31,850 nucleotides of DNA, taken from Candidatus Bathyarchaeota archaeon (GTDB taxonomy: Archaea > Thermoproteota > CALKCG01 > B24 > JAGTQN01). The notes below the pieces were generated by a model. That model did not search any database, was not told the DNA's origin, and saw only the letters and a program-made list of their open reading frames with translations. A program made the translations under genes and the position numbers. Shown piece after piece: positions 16,327 through 24,103 of the stretch (the first letter of the stretch is position 1; every line of letters starts with the position of its first letter). The stretch covers positions 6,151 through 38,000 of the forward strand of contig JAGTQN010000004.1 in NCBI GenBank assembly GCA_018396395.1, in the 5' to 3' direction.

Positions 16327-17226
16327 CTATGAATTCTTCTTTGCAATTTCAAAGCCTTCGAGGAAAAACCTTGGTAAGGTGAAAAGGGCCCTATGAAGCT
16401 CTGGCGTGTAATAGCGGGTTTTAATCCCCCTCTCCATCATCCTTTTCACCAAGGCCCTTCTAGAAACCTTTAGAGGATCAAGGCGCTTAGATGCCATAAG
16501 GAAGCACCATAGGGATCCAAAGGACGGAATCCCGACAAGGTACGGCCTGACTATGGGAAAAAGGGATGTGAGGATACTGTAACAAAGGATAGGTGAGGGC
16601 CCTTCTTTCCAATGGAACATTGCCGAACCAGCTTGAAGGGAGATCACCCCATCATCCGTCAAAGATCTTTTCGCGAGTTCGTAGAAGGGCTTGGAATAAA
16701 GTTCCTTGGAAGGCCCTCTGGTTGGTTCCGTGAGGTCTATAAGGATTCCATGGAATTTCCTAGGAGGATCCTCCAAAAAAAGTCTCCCGTCCAGATGAAG
16801 AAATTTCACCCTTGGATCATCGAAGGATCCTCCATGAACTTCGGGCAAAAGCCTCCGACAGGCTTCGACGACCTCCCGATCGATATCCACAAGAAATACT
16901 TCCTTAACGCATGGATGCTTTAGGGCTTCCCTCAGGGCACCCCCATCTCCTCCGCCTATAATGGCTATTCTAGAGGGTTTTGGGTGTGTGAAAAGGGCGG
17001 GATGCACAAGAGCTTCGTGATAGACCCATTCGTCCATCTCGACGAGCTGGATATCGTCGTCTATGACGAGAACCTTGCCGAGGGTTTCGTTCTTAAAAAT
17101 TTTTACCATCTGGTAATCCGTTTTCCGAGAGTAAAGGAGGGCGTCGATTTTCAGAAGGCGAAGATATGCCTCACTCACCTTGTCGATATGCCAGTCCTTA
17201 AGCAGAAGCCCTTCCTTCAATATCAA
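16327..17226 (-). CDS. speE: Polyamine aminopropyltransferase (spermidine synthase family)
   Basis: 299 residues. It transfers an aminopropyl group from decarboxylated S-adenosylmethionine to a polyamine acceptor. Motifs: MDEWVYHEAL at 64-73 (polyamine gate region), GGGDGGALRE at 91-100 (nucleotide binding), VDIDREVVE at 113-121, and IDLTEP at 163-168, where Asp164 is the expected catalytic acid; the usual second Asp (DxxDP) is Glu here. That DLTEP form and the GPSKELYSKPFY context resemble thermospermine/agmatine-type aminopropyltransferases of thermophiles, so the acceptor may not be putrescine. It overlaps the 3' end of speD by 29 bases. Start TTG at 17226; another TTG two codons later is better spaced from GAGGGG, so the exact start is uncertain. 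Confidence 0.88.
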   Translation of the reverse strand: MILKEGLLLKDWHIDKVSEAYLRLLKIDALLYSRKTDYQMVKIFKNETLGKVLVIDDDIQLVEMDEWVYHEALVHPALFTHPKPSRIAIIGGGDGGALREALKHPCVKEVFLVDIDREVVEACRRLLPEVHGGSFDDPRVKFLHLDGRLFLEDPPRKFHGILIDLTEPTRGPSKELYSKPFYELAKRSLTDDGVISLQAGSAMFHWKEGPSPILCYSILTSLFPIVRPYLVGIPSFGSLWCFLMASKRLDPLKVSRRALVKRMMERGIKTRYYTPELHRALFTLPRFFLEGFEIAKKNS

Positions 17227-17557
17227 CGCCCCTCTCTATCTTGATGACCGTTGTCTGCTTTGGCTTAAAGGCTTCTTCAATGACTTTAAGTGCCTTTGCT
17301 GGGTCCCCTCCACAAACAAAGATGTCCAAGGCTGCGAACCCATATTCTGGCCACGTATGAACGGAGATATGGGACTCTTTGATGAGGAGGACGGAGCTTA
17401 CACCATAAGGCTCAAATCTATGGGTTGTTACGCCGATCACCTGAAGCCCGGCCTCCTCGGCGGCCTTCTTAAGTGTCTTTTCGATTAGGGCATCGTCCTT
17501 GAGGGCATCCCCTTGGCAAAGGAGTAGATCTGCGACAATATGAATACCCAACCTCAT
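17198..17557 (-). CDS. speD: S-adenosylmethionine decarboxylase proenzyme
   Basis: 119 residues, the usual size of prokaryotic class 1B SpeD. It makes decarboxylated S-adenosylmethionine, the aminopropyl donor for SpeE. Self-cleavage occurs in KESHIS between Glu61 and Ser62, Ser62 becoming the pyruvoyl group; His67 (HTWPE) and Cys82 (FVCGG) are the catalytic processing residues. First gene of a two-gene operon with speE. ATG start with a TATA-like box about 36 bp upstream, so the leader is short. Confidence 0.95.
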   Translation of the reverse strand: MRLGIHIVADLLLCQGDALKDDALIEKTLKKAAEEAGLQVIGVTTHRFEPYGVSSVLLIKESHISVHTWPEYGFAALDIFVCGGDPAKALKVIEEAFKPKQTTVIKIERGVDIEGRASA

Positions 17558-17588
17558 TCTTGAACCCCGTAAAAAGAGTTGATTTGGA

Positions 17589-17597
17589 ATTATAAGA
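17589..17597 (-). promoter_or_regulatory. speD: TATA-like box of speDE
   Basis: CTTATAATT on the minus strand, about 32-40 bp upstream of the speD ATG. It is a suitable archaeal promoter position and the only obvious candidate close to the gene. Confidence 0.4.
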
Positions 17598-18044
17598 ATC
17601 TTTCTAGCCTTTTTCTAGACTTGAATTTTATAAAATTAGAGAAAAATAAGTCTAAAAACAAAAGATAATTAAAAACTTAAAGATTTCAAAGTTTAATCTT
17701 TAATAAATGCTTTTTTCTTAAGTATCGTTTAATGCGAAAGAAGAAAGACACGTTGACGAAAGGCTCTTAGCGTAGATAAATTCAATTTATATGAGAAATT
17801 CTTAAAATTATTGAAAAATAGGATATTTTTGAATTTATCTGATTTTTTCAGAATAAAATTGGTTATTATTTCTTTTTCTTCCGCCTCTTTCATTTGCTTC
17901 CTTTCTTTGGCATTTGTCTGACCTCCTCTTCAAAATTTCTTTTTATTTGTGTATTTAAATCTTATGTCATTACTTCTTTGAAAAATTGCGTTAAAATTTC
18001 GCTTGAAAGGGAAAAATACTCCTAAATTATTTTATTATTCTCTT
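17598..18044. other. AT-rich gene-free region
   Basis: Strikingly AT-rich with many A and T runs and no convincing gene. It includes a 7-bp inverted repeat AAAGATT (17679-17685) with AATCTTT (17695-17701). On the minus strand a good Shine-Dalgarno (GAGGAGGTC, about 17909-17923) precedes an ATG whose frame closes after seven codons; one base out of phase an ORF (17729-17893) continues for 54 codons. This may be another decayed gene, but I cannot name it. Confidence 0.4.
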
Positions 18045-18680
18045 TCAGGGTTTAGATAAAGACTGAAAATGCAAATAACCCTCCAATATCAGCTCTATTG
18101 CTAGAGCTGATATAAAAACAGCCATGATCCTCGCTATTAGCTGGGAACAAGTCCTTCCGAGAATCTTGTAGATAGGTTCTATGAAGCGAAGGACCAGCCA
18201 AATGATTACGAAGTTTATCAAAACTGCAAGGTGGCTAATGAAGGCCCCATCAGCCTGGAGGGGTTACAAGGGTGGTTGTCATGACTCCAGGACCAACAAG
18301 GAGAGGGAAAGCTATGGGAACAACTCCCATATCCTCAGGTCCGTTGCTTTTCTCATGCTAACCCCCAGAGAGCAGGATCCTTATAGCTATGATGAGAAGA
18401 AGGATTCCTCCAGCCATCATGAGACTGTAGAGCTTGACACCAAAAATCAAGAGAACCTGTTGTCCTGCCAAGGCAAAGGTTATGAGTAAAAGAAAGGTGA
18501 TCCAGCTAGCCATATGGAAGATCCGCTTCCTCTCTTCCTGGCTTAACTTTTCTGTCAAACCGATAAACAAGGGTAGTTTCCAATGGGATCTATGGTGACG
18601 AAGAGGGAAATCGTTGCCTTTAGGATCTGAGGAAGGATGCTGCATAGTTTCTCGACAATGGTTAGGGACAAGGCAATCAT
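18045..18680 (-). pseudogene. Frameshifted MarC family membrane protein
   Basis: Joining three segments gives a MarC (UPF0056) protein of about 210 residues. Segment 1 starts at ATG 18680 and reads ILKATISLFVTIDPIGNYP. A one-base loss near 18568-18574 shifts to segment 2 (LFIGLTEKLSQEERKRI, then TM helices to MAGGILLLIIAIRILL). This meets an in-frame TAG at 18358-18360, and the same phase resumes with PEDMGVVPIAFPLLVGPGVM. An extra base in the CCCC run near 18255-18262 returns to the first frame for ILGRTCSQLIARIMAVFISA and a TGA at 18045-18047. Most lesions sit in homopolymers, so sequencing error and true decay must be separated by read data. MarC proteins are six-TM membrane proteins of unclear function. 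Confidence 0.8.
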
Positions 18681-18712
18681 CCTAGCCAGGCTTAGAATTC
18701 GAGATTGTTCGC

Positions 18713-18936
18713 TTAAAATTTTGATTTGTCCCTAACCTGGAACATTTCTTCAATCATACTTCTCATCTTGTCTATTGTAGCAGTGTGTTTGTTAATGGAT
18801 CAACAAGGATGACTTGAAAAGCCAAGGTTTTATCTCTATCAACAGCAGCCTTAACTGCCAGCTCTTGGACATTGATATTAGTCCTTAGGGCTGCGCACTG
18901 GGGAGGAAGGTTGTCCATATGATAAGGAAGTTGATA
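18713..18936 (-). pseudogene. GH4 glycosidase C-terminal remnant
   Basis: One frame reads NLPPQCAALRTNINVQELAV, then KAAVDRDKTLAFQVILVDPL and TNTLL; after a one-base shift near 18788 it continues TIDKMRSMIEEMF and stops at 18713. NVQELAVKAA, VDPLT and the DEIWxMVDEML-like end are hallmarks of the C terminus of glycoside hydrolase family 4 (NAD- and metal-dependent alpha-galactosidase/alpha-glucosidase/galacturonidase group). The catalytic N-terminal two-thirds are absent or unrecognisable; the open frame upstream to 19123 may be decayed GH4 sequence, but I cannot align it convincingly. Confidence 0.65.
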
Positions 18937-19251
18937 CCTCTAAGGAAATTGCAGAAGAATAAACTCGGCTATGCTTGATATCATTCGTTTTTGAATTAAG
19001 GACTTCGCTCATATTAAGAAGACGTGATATGTTCCTCCTTTCATGCTTTATGCGGGGTTTCATGTCCTCAGTTAAGCCCAAAATGGGCTTATTTCCCTCA
19101 AATTTTATAGTCAGAAAAGGCATGTTGCATCATCTTAATTGATCGAAGGACTTATAGGGCATCTTTGTAAAATTTTCCACAGGAAAGTTTCCTTGTAAGC
19201 GATTAGGAAAGAAAAGGCTCCCTTATAGGTTTTTAAAGGTTGTATGGAGAG

Positions 19252-20052
19252 CTAATACCACCCAACACTTCGCATTACTTGAAGAAGCTCCTCACCATAG
19301 AAGGCCACGGTTCTTGCACCAAGGCGTTTCGCTGAGATTAATCTCTCTTGTTGGTCCGCGTAATTCGGATGCGTATATTCGATTTCTAGGGATATTGGAG
19401 GCTTGAAGGTCATAGGTTTGAACTTAGCAAGGCTTTCTAAAGCCTTTTTGGCACCCTGCTTTATGAGGGCCCTGGCCTTCCTTGGTGGGAGGCAAATAGC
19501 CACATTACGGCTTAAGCCTTCCTTTACTGCGACCGTTTCTACATTGCCTAATAAAGCCCTAGCCTCTTCACAAGCCTTTACACAACCAGTAACGAGGGCT
19601 ATAGGTATTCCAAAGGCACCAAGGATCGAGGCATCAATGCCTATTTCTCCTACCCTGATGCCATTCAGGCGAACTTCATAGACGACTCTCGTCGACATCG
19701 TATGATCTAGGACAGCTCCCTGAGTCCCAGCCATGGCATGATAACCTATCATGAAAGCACCATCAAAGCCTTTATCCAGCCTTGGAAGCCTACAGCCTCT
19801 AGGTCCCCCAGTTATGCATTTGGCTTCCAGATGAAGCTCCTCCAAGACGAGGTTAAAACCTTGGCGGGCTCCGTGGAGATCATTGACAAGGATCTCAGAG
19901 GCCCCTGCTTCAAGGGCCCCCTCTATGGCTGCGTTCACATCCTTTGTGAGGGAAAGGCAGGCTTCTTCGTACTCTTTGCTACCTGGAGATGTTTGTTCCT
20001 CCCTCACGACGCCACTTGCCCCTTCCATGTCTGTAAGAACATAGAGGCGCAT
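19252..20052 (-). CDS. dppA: D-aminopeptidase, M55 (DppA) family
   Basis: 266 residues. M55 enzymes are self-compartmentalising di-zinc decamers that release N-terminal D-amino acids from short peptides. All signature residues are visible: Asp8 and Glu10 in DMEG, His60 in NDLHG, His105 in GYHAM, and His117 in DHTMS, at the same spacing as the Bacillus DppA metal-ligand and catalytic residues. I chose the ATG at 20052 because GGTGAT, a perfect Shine-Dalgarno sequence, is seven bases upstream and the protein then begins MRLYVLTDMEG like other DppA; the longer frame to 20121 adds 23 residues without support. Its neighbours are a dead M19 dipeptidase gene and a GH4 remnant. It is the only intact enzyme in this decaying stretch. 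Confidence 0.9.
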   Translation of the reverse strand: MRLYVLTDMEGASGVVREEQTSPGSKEYEEACLSLTKDVNAAIEGALEAGASEILVNDLHGARQGFNLVLEELHLEAKCITGGPRGCRLPRLDKGFDGAFMIGYHAMAGTQGAVLDHTMSTRVVYEVRLNGIRVGEIGIDASILGAFGIPIALVTGCVKACEEARALLGNVETVAVKEGLSRNVAICLPPRKARALIKQGAKKALESLAKFKPMTFKPPISLEIEYTHPNYADQQERLISAKRLGARTVAFYGEELLQVMRSVGWY

Positions 20053-20355
20053 GGAACGAATCACCATAAGAGACCTTAAGCCTTTTTCTATTTGAAACTT
20101 GACGTGTGATAGGAATGTCAAAGCATTGCAAATTTCCTTTGGAAAATCGCTTCCCTCTGTCCTTCAAGAACGATAAGGATGGATCAGTCTTCCTTAGAAT
20201 CCTTAACGAGGCTTCTGAGTATGATGGATGTCAAGGGCATTCAGGCTAATTTCCCTCTTGCGACATGAGGATCATGCCATAAAATTCTAGGACTCCAAAC
20301 CTTTCGCTTAATGCTTTCGTCATTGAAAGCTTCATGAATTTTCAGCCTTTTTTCC
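20053..20355. other. Spacer between dppA and the M19 pseudogene
   Basis: No gene was recognised. A 67-codon minus-strand frame (20241-20444) overlaps it, but its recognisable part is only the end of the M19 remnant in its real phase (IKRSYKTDIKKIVGE); the rest is out-of-frame read-through. The dppA promoter must lie here, but no convincing TATA box is seen. Confidence 0.35.
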
Positions 20356-20869
20356 TTAAACTTTAAAGAATTCTTTGAATACCCGCACATAGTTTTTTCG
20401 CCAACGATTTTTTTGATATCAGTCTTATAGCTCCTTTTTATCAATCCTTCGACGATTTTGGGGATCTCGGTGGGATCCTTTGGGATCTCGAGAACATCCC
20501 AGAACCTAACTCGCTGAGGTGGGCAACATCCAAGAGGATCCCAAGCCTATTCAGTTCTTCTACGAGCTGGACTCCAAAGATGCTGAGACCTGGCTAGCAT
20601 ATAGCCCAAATGGTTTCTTTCGATATGGGGCTAGTGGAGCTTATCTAAAGATAAGGCGATAGCAAAGGCACGGCGACGGCGAAGAACTCTGCATCTACGC
20701 CACCTTCGGTCCAAGATGAGTCTTGGGAAGTCCACTTGGGATCGCTCATCACGAACTCCGAGGCCGATACCATCCACAAAGATCCTATGGCTCCGTGTCG
20801 TGTCACAGTAGCCATCTATGACCAAGACATCCTTATAGATAGCTCGGGCTACTCGAAAAGATCATCCAT
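20356..20869 (-). pseudogene. Decayed membrane dipeptidase (M19)
   Basis: Pieces of a renal-dipeptidase-family gene appear in order on the minus strand. From ATG 20869, MDDLFE is followed after a shift by ARAIYKDVLVIDGYCDTT (the usual motif is IDGHCDT, with His and Asp as zinc ligands; His is Tyr here) and VDFPRLI. After another shift comes EGGVDAEFFAVAVP, then LVEELNRLGILLDVAHLSE (zinc-site region), then FWDVLEIPKDP running straight into TEIPKIVEGLIKRSYKTDIK and, after a shift in an A-run, YVRVFKEFF and a stop at 20356. About 150 residues that normally lie between the HLSE and EGL segments are missing, so there is an internal deletion plus several frameshifts. Intact M19 enzymes cleave dipeptides, including those with D-residues. 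Confidence 0.75.
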
Positions 20870-21027
20870 TATAGTTCCACCTCCATCGAAGATTTGGATC
20901 GACGATAAAGAATCTTGCGATAAACCCGATGGTTAGGGATGTTTTTCGCCCCGCAGCATCCCCCTTTTTAGAGAAAGATTTAAGTCTTAATTCCATTGCT
21001 TTTAAAATAACAATGGGGTTGTAGCAA

Positions 21028-21750
21028 TTGGTCACGGTGGTTGAGACTAAGGGTCTGACGAAGGTTTACCAGTTGAAGGGGGAAACTGTCCATGCCCTTC
21101 GGGGAGTAGATATTTCCATAGAGCGGGGTGAATACGTCTCCATCATGGGTCCAAGTGGGAGCGGCAAGACGACGCTTTTCAATATGATCGGAGGCCTCGA
21201 CGATCCTACATCTGGGTCCGTCTTAATAGAGAATATAGATATTGCGAAGATGTCAGGAAAACAAAAGGCGGCTCTGCGATGCCATAGAGTTGGCTACATC
21301 TTCCAAACTTTTAACCTCATACCGGTTCTATCAGCCCTCGATAATGTTGCCCTTCCGATGATTTTTGCTGGTTTGAGCAAGGAGGAGAGGACTAAGAAGG
21401 CTACCGAGTTATTGGAAATCGTAGGATTGGGAGATCGTATTAACCATAGACCTACTGAGCTTTCAGGTGGTCAGCAACAAAGGGTAGCCATAGCAAGGGC
21501 TTTGGCAAACGATCCGGCCATCATACTCGCGGATGAGCCAACGGGAAACCTCGACCTCAACACCGGCTTCCGTATCGTCCAGCTCCTTTATAGGCTTAAG
21601 ACAGAGAGGACGACGACTGTCATATGTGCAACCCACGATCTGAAAATGATCGATGTATCCGATAGAATTGCTTGGATACGGGATGGTCAAATCGAACGCA
21701 TAGAGAGGCGCCAAACAGTCTCCTTAACCGCTGAAGATCTAAAGATATGA
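21028..21750 (+). CDS. ABC transporter ATP-binding protein (MacB/LolD type)
   Basis: 240 residues, a complete ATPase subunit. Walker A GPSGSGKTT at 41-49, Q-loop FQTFNLIP at 92-99, ABC signature LSGGQQQRVAIARA at 145-158, Walker B IILADEPTGNLD at 165-176, and H-loop in CATHDLKM. The DEPTGNLD form and overall sequence match the LolD/MacB/FtsE-like family that pairs with FtsX-like permeases and handles lipoproteins, peptides or efflux. No permease gene lies on either side; the downstream sequence is an IS graveyard, so the partner may have been lost or be encoded elsewhere. Start is TTG at 21028, the upstream GGGG being a weak Shine-Dalgarno sequence. Confidence 0.9.
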   Translation: MVTVVETKGLTKVYQLKGETVHALRGVDISIERGEYVSIMGPSGSGKTTLFNMIGGLDDPTSGSVLIENIDIAKMSGKQKAALRCHRVGYIFQTFNLIPVLSALDNVALPMIFAGLSKEERTKKATELLEIVGLGDRINHRPTELSGGQQQRVAIARALANDPAIILADEPTGNLDLNTGFRIVQLLYRLKTERTTTVICATHDLKMIDVSDRIAWIRDGQIERIERRQTVSLTAEDLKI

Positions 21751-21752
21751 TG

Positions 21753-21871
21753 TGTGATAGAAGCTTCTGACTTAACCAAGGAAAGCCATAAAAGGAAAGA
21801 CGAAACTTATTATATTTCCCCTTAGGACATCATTTCCCGAAGGCTTGGGGAAATTAGGCTATTCTATCACA
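21753..21871. repeat. Inverted repeat pair, 10 bp, 119-bp span
   Basis: TGTGATAGAA (21753-21762) and its exact reverse complement TTCTATCACA (21862-21871) enclose about 100 bp of AT-rich sequence immediately after the ABC ATPase gene. It could be a very short mobile-element remnant, a long-stem terminator or chance. Confidence 0.35.
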
Positions 21872-21949
21872 TGTAAAGAATTTGGCGACCTTAGATTTGA
21901 TATCTAAAAGCTCATTTTTAAGATAATAAAGCTTATTCGTTTATTCGAT

Positions 21950-22810
21950 GGTGCTGTAACCTTAGCCTTCCACACCGCCTCCTCTACAAGGCTTAGCATG
22001 GAAAGGGGCTAGGATGCGGAGGATCCGAATGGAGCCTTTCCTAAAGCCATATGAAGCCTTACGTTATAGTAGCCTTTCCAGGCTTCAAGCCATGCGGATA
22101 AATGGCCGAAGGGACCTTCGCATTTGCATGGGAAGTGCAGTAAAGGAAAGGTCGAAGATAAGAGAAGTCCTTAAGCCTACGCTTTACTTCCTTGCTTAGC
22201 CTTTCAGGAGGCTTTAGGAGGCTTCCATCGTGGATAAGCCTTAGCCCTAGCTCCGAGTAAGGCTTTACTTTATGCCATACCATGGACCATGGAGCCCCAT
22301 CGGCTACGAAACGATAATCCTTATGCCATAATTTTCCTTTCCTTAACTTAAGCTTCTTAAGGAATGGATATGCCATAACGTAAGGCTGCTCCTCTCCTCG
22401 TCCAGCTCATGTTAAGCGCTAGGATTCGCCTTGATCTTGGTTCTAAGGCAATCCATTCCATATCCATATCCAGGCTTCCATCGAATCCTCCCAGGTTTAC
22501 GGTCCTCTCGGTACGGCGGAAGTCTTAGCCCTTCCCGTATAGAAGGTTTCTGAAATGACGAAATGAAAGACTTCCGAAGCGATGGAATGGACCCAACGCC
22601 GTATGGATTCTTGGCTTCTAGGAAGCCATAGGCTTATTCCATGGCTTTTGAATCCTTCCTTAAGGATAGACATGAAAGGTATAAGTATAGGATAGCCTAG
22701 GGCATAGGCTACTTCACAATCTGTCTAGGATTCCTATCCCTTTCGAAGGTTTTCATAAAGCATCGATGGAGATAAGATAGGGCTCCTCTAAGGCTTAAGG
22801 TTACAGCACC
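21950..22810. mobile_element. IS6-like insertion sequence, 861 bp, decayed
   Basis: The ends are perfect 15-bp inverted repeats: GGTGCTGTAACCTTA at 21950-21964 and its reverse complement at 22796-22810; allowing one gap, similarity extends to about 20 bp (GCCTT follows). The GGTGCTGT-type end and 861-bp length fit the IS6 family and its archaeal relatives. The 8-bp flanks (TATTCGAT and CAAAGGAG) do not match, so no target-site duplication is seen. It carries one ruined transposase gene on the minus strand. Confidence 0.75.
22059..22790 (-). pseudogene. Transposase remnant of the IS6-like element
   Basis: DDE-transposase sequence is scattered over several frames. In minus-strand order: GYPILIPFMS and SQESIRRWVHSIASEV (HTH region), FDGSLDMDMEWIALEPRSRR followed by ILALNMSWTRRGAALRYG (typical IDPESRxILAxxVS block), then RFVADGAPW (DDE Asp block) and ERLSKEVKRRLKDF near the C terminus. 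Several internal stops and shifts make it non-functional; the longest open piece is 105 codons at 22059-22376. The ILALNMSW and VADGAPW blocks resemble archaeal IS6-type transposases. Confidence 0.65.
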
Positions 22811-22897
22811 CAAAGGAGAAGAGTAAAGCTTAACTTTAAGTCTCTCATCCATTTTTTATGGAATCTTTCATTGATCATACCCTCCCATTCAAACGGG

Positions 22898-22905
22898 TAT
22901 ATAGA
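22898..22905 (+). promoter_or_regulatory. TATA box of tRNA-Gly
   Basis: TATATAGA centred about 24 bp upstream of the mature tRNA 5' end, the expected archaeal promoter position. The stretch after it is A-rich up to the gene. Confidence 0.55.
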
Positions 22906-22924
22906 AAAAAATAGAACATACCGT

Positions 22925-22998
22925 GCGGGATTGGTCTAGTCTGGTAGGATGCCAGCCCCCCAAGCTGGCGGTCGCGGGTTCAAATCCCGCATCCCGCA
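22925..22998 (+). tRNA. tRNA-Gly (anticodon CCC), with C33
   Basis: A 74-base cloverleaf. The acceptor stem GCGGGAT/ATCCCGC pairs perfectly, with discriminator A and no encoded CCA. The D arm contains AGTCTGGTA. The anticodon stem CCAGC/GCTGG pairs perfectly around the seven-base loop CCCCCAA. The T arm is GCGGG-TTCAAAT-CCCGC. The anticodon is CCC, reading GGG glycine codons. Position 33, almost always U, is C here. There is no intron. A TATA box lies upstream and a T-run downstream, so the gene looks expressed. Confidence 0.93.
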
Positions 22999-22999
22999 C

Positions 23000-23004
23000 T
23001 TTTT
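23000..23004 (+). terminator. T-run terminator after tRNA-Gly
   Basis: Five T residues begin two bases after the tRNA 3' end, a typical archaeal intrinsic termination signal for short stable RNAs. Confidence 0.5.
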
Positions 23005-23059
23005 CAGCTGGTAATATAACAACGATAATATACACGCCATTACTTCAGCTTAGAAACTT

Positions 23060-23520
23060 AATAGAGGACTAGAAATCTCGCTTTCCTCGCCTTTTCCTCA
23101 TACATGTCACATTCAAGCAACTCAACTTATCCCTCCATACCGAAGAGGACGCAGAAACTAAGCTTGTTAAGCGTTGTCTGGACACAATTCTTTGATTCAG
23201 ATTGACCACTATCCGCATGAAAGAGGCTCTAAGCTTCACAAGGCTCCTCCTCTCCCTAATCCAATCCCTCACCTTCCTAGAAAGAAGGGAACCTTTCTTA
23301 TCTTATCAGTCACAAGGCTTACCATCAGAAGGCCCGCCAGTATGCGGGCATCGGCAACGCAAGGCTATAAGCCTCTCATCACCCTCACAGGATTGGCTAG
23401 GATGACCCTTACATCCGCATCCTCGATCCTATCGTACAGCCTTATCCAGTGGTTTCCAATAGCCTCTAGGACAGTATTGTCTCCCTACTCTTCAGGGCCT
23501 TGATAAGCCCTGATTTCCTA
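23060..23520 (-). pseudogene. IS110-type transposase remnant
   Basis: On the minus strand, spread over frames: EAIGNHWIRLYDRIEDADVR and VILANPVRV (the ANPxxV block of IS110 DEDD transposases), DARILAGLLM (the TDxxDAxxLAxL block), then VRDWIRERRSLVKLRASFM (the VRELRxLxRxRxxLVxxRT block). Several stops and frameshifts interrupt it, and the C-terminal Transposase_20 part is missing. IS110 elements lack terminal inverted repeats, so the borders cannot be fixed. It lies beside the tRNA gene. Confidence 0.6.
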
Positions 23521-23830
23521 GGTTAGGCTACTAGACTATGCCATGGCTCCAAATGTAAATGGTGGTAGGATTCAAGGCCATCTCAAGCTCTGAGCACGAT
23601 AGTTACGTTAGCTATGATGCTAGCACTCCTTAAAGATTTGTCAGGAAGTCTAGAAATCGCAATTCGCATGGAAGTGTCGATAGGTTAGACCAACAGGACG
23701 TATGTCGCCGAGGAAGAACATCCTAACTTACCGCGAAGACAAAACTACAAAGATCCTTAAGGGAGAGGATGACCCTTTCTATGCCATGGTCGGCTCACAC
23801 TATCCCCCTCACACTATCTCCCAAATCCTT

Positions 23831-24103
23831 TTAGAGTAGAACCTGCCCCTTTATCTCGATAACCCGGTCCTTTGGCGGCGATCCAAGAACCCTCTCCACT
23901 ATTTCCTTCACAACTTCAGCGCTCGGGGCTTCCCAATCACAAAAGCCCCTTCCTTCATCATCAACGAAGGTTCCGTTGAAGTGGACATCGGGATATTCCT
24001 TCAAAACTTCAAGGAACTTGTTCCTTAGAGAGATTATTTCTTCCCTACTCAGCTTTGGCAACTTCCCCTCATCTGTATAATGGAAGACTATTACCCTAAC
24101 CAT
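23831..24103 (-). CDS. Small conserved-looking protein of unknown function
   Basis: About 90 residues, no TM or signal peptide. The order is strand MVRVIVFHYT, helix LSREEIISLRNKFLEVLKE, strand VHFNGTFVDDEGRGFCDW, helix EAPSAEVVKEIVERV, and a strand. This beta-alpha-beta-beta-alpha-beta layout with GRGFCDWEAPSAEVV is reminiscent of the DUF4242 ferredoxin-like fold, a weak match by eye. The ATG at 24103 is chosen because GAGGGGAG precedes it; a GTG eight codons upstream extends the frame. Its intact frame stands out among the dead neighbours. Confidence 0.65.
   Translation of the reverse strand: MVRVIVFHYTDEGKLPKLSREEIISLRNKFLEVLKEYPDVHFNGTFVDDEGRGFCDWEAPSAEVVKEIVERVLGSPPKDRVIEIKGQVLL

Noticed and set aside
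17729..17923. A small gene or recombinase N-terminal remnant in the AT-rich gap
   Set aside because: A good ribosome site is present, but the frame closes after seven codons and the continuation one base out of phase has only vague similarity to integrase N-terminal domains.
18358..18360. TAG in the MarC gene read as pyrrolysine
   Set aside because: The same gene has two further frameshifts, no pyrrolysine machinery is visible, and the family has no conserved residue that would explain it.
21753..21871. A miniature inverted-repeat element after the ABC gene
   Set aside because: Only 10-bp ends, no target-site duplication and no second copy in the window; kept only as a repeat.
22811..22924. 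Attachment site for an integrated element at the tRNA-Gly gene
   Set aside because: No repeat of the tRNA 3' end was found elsewhere in the window and no tyrosine recombinase gene is adjacent.
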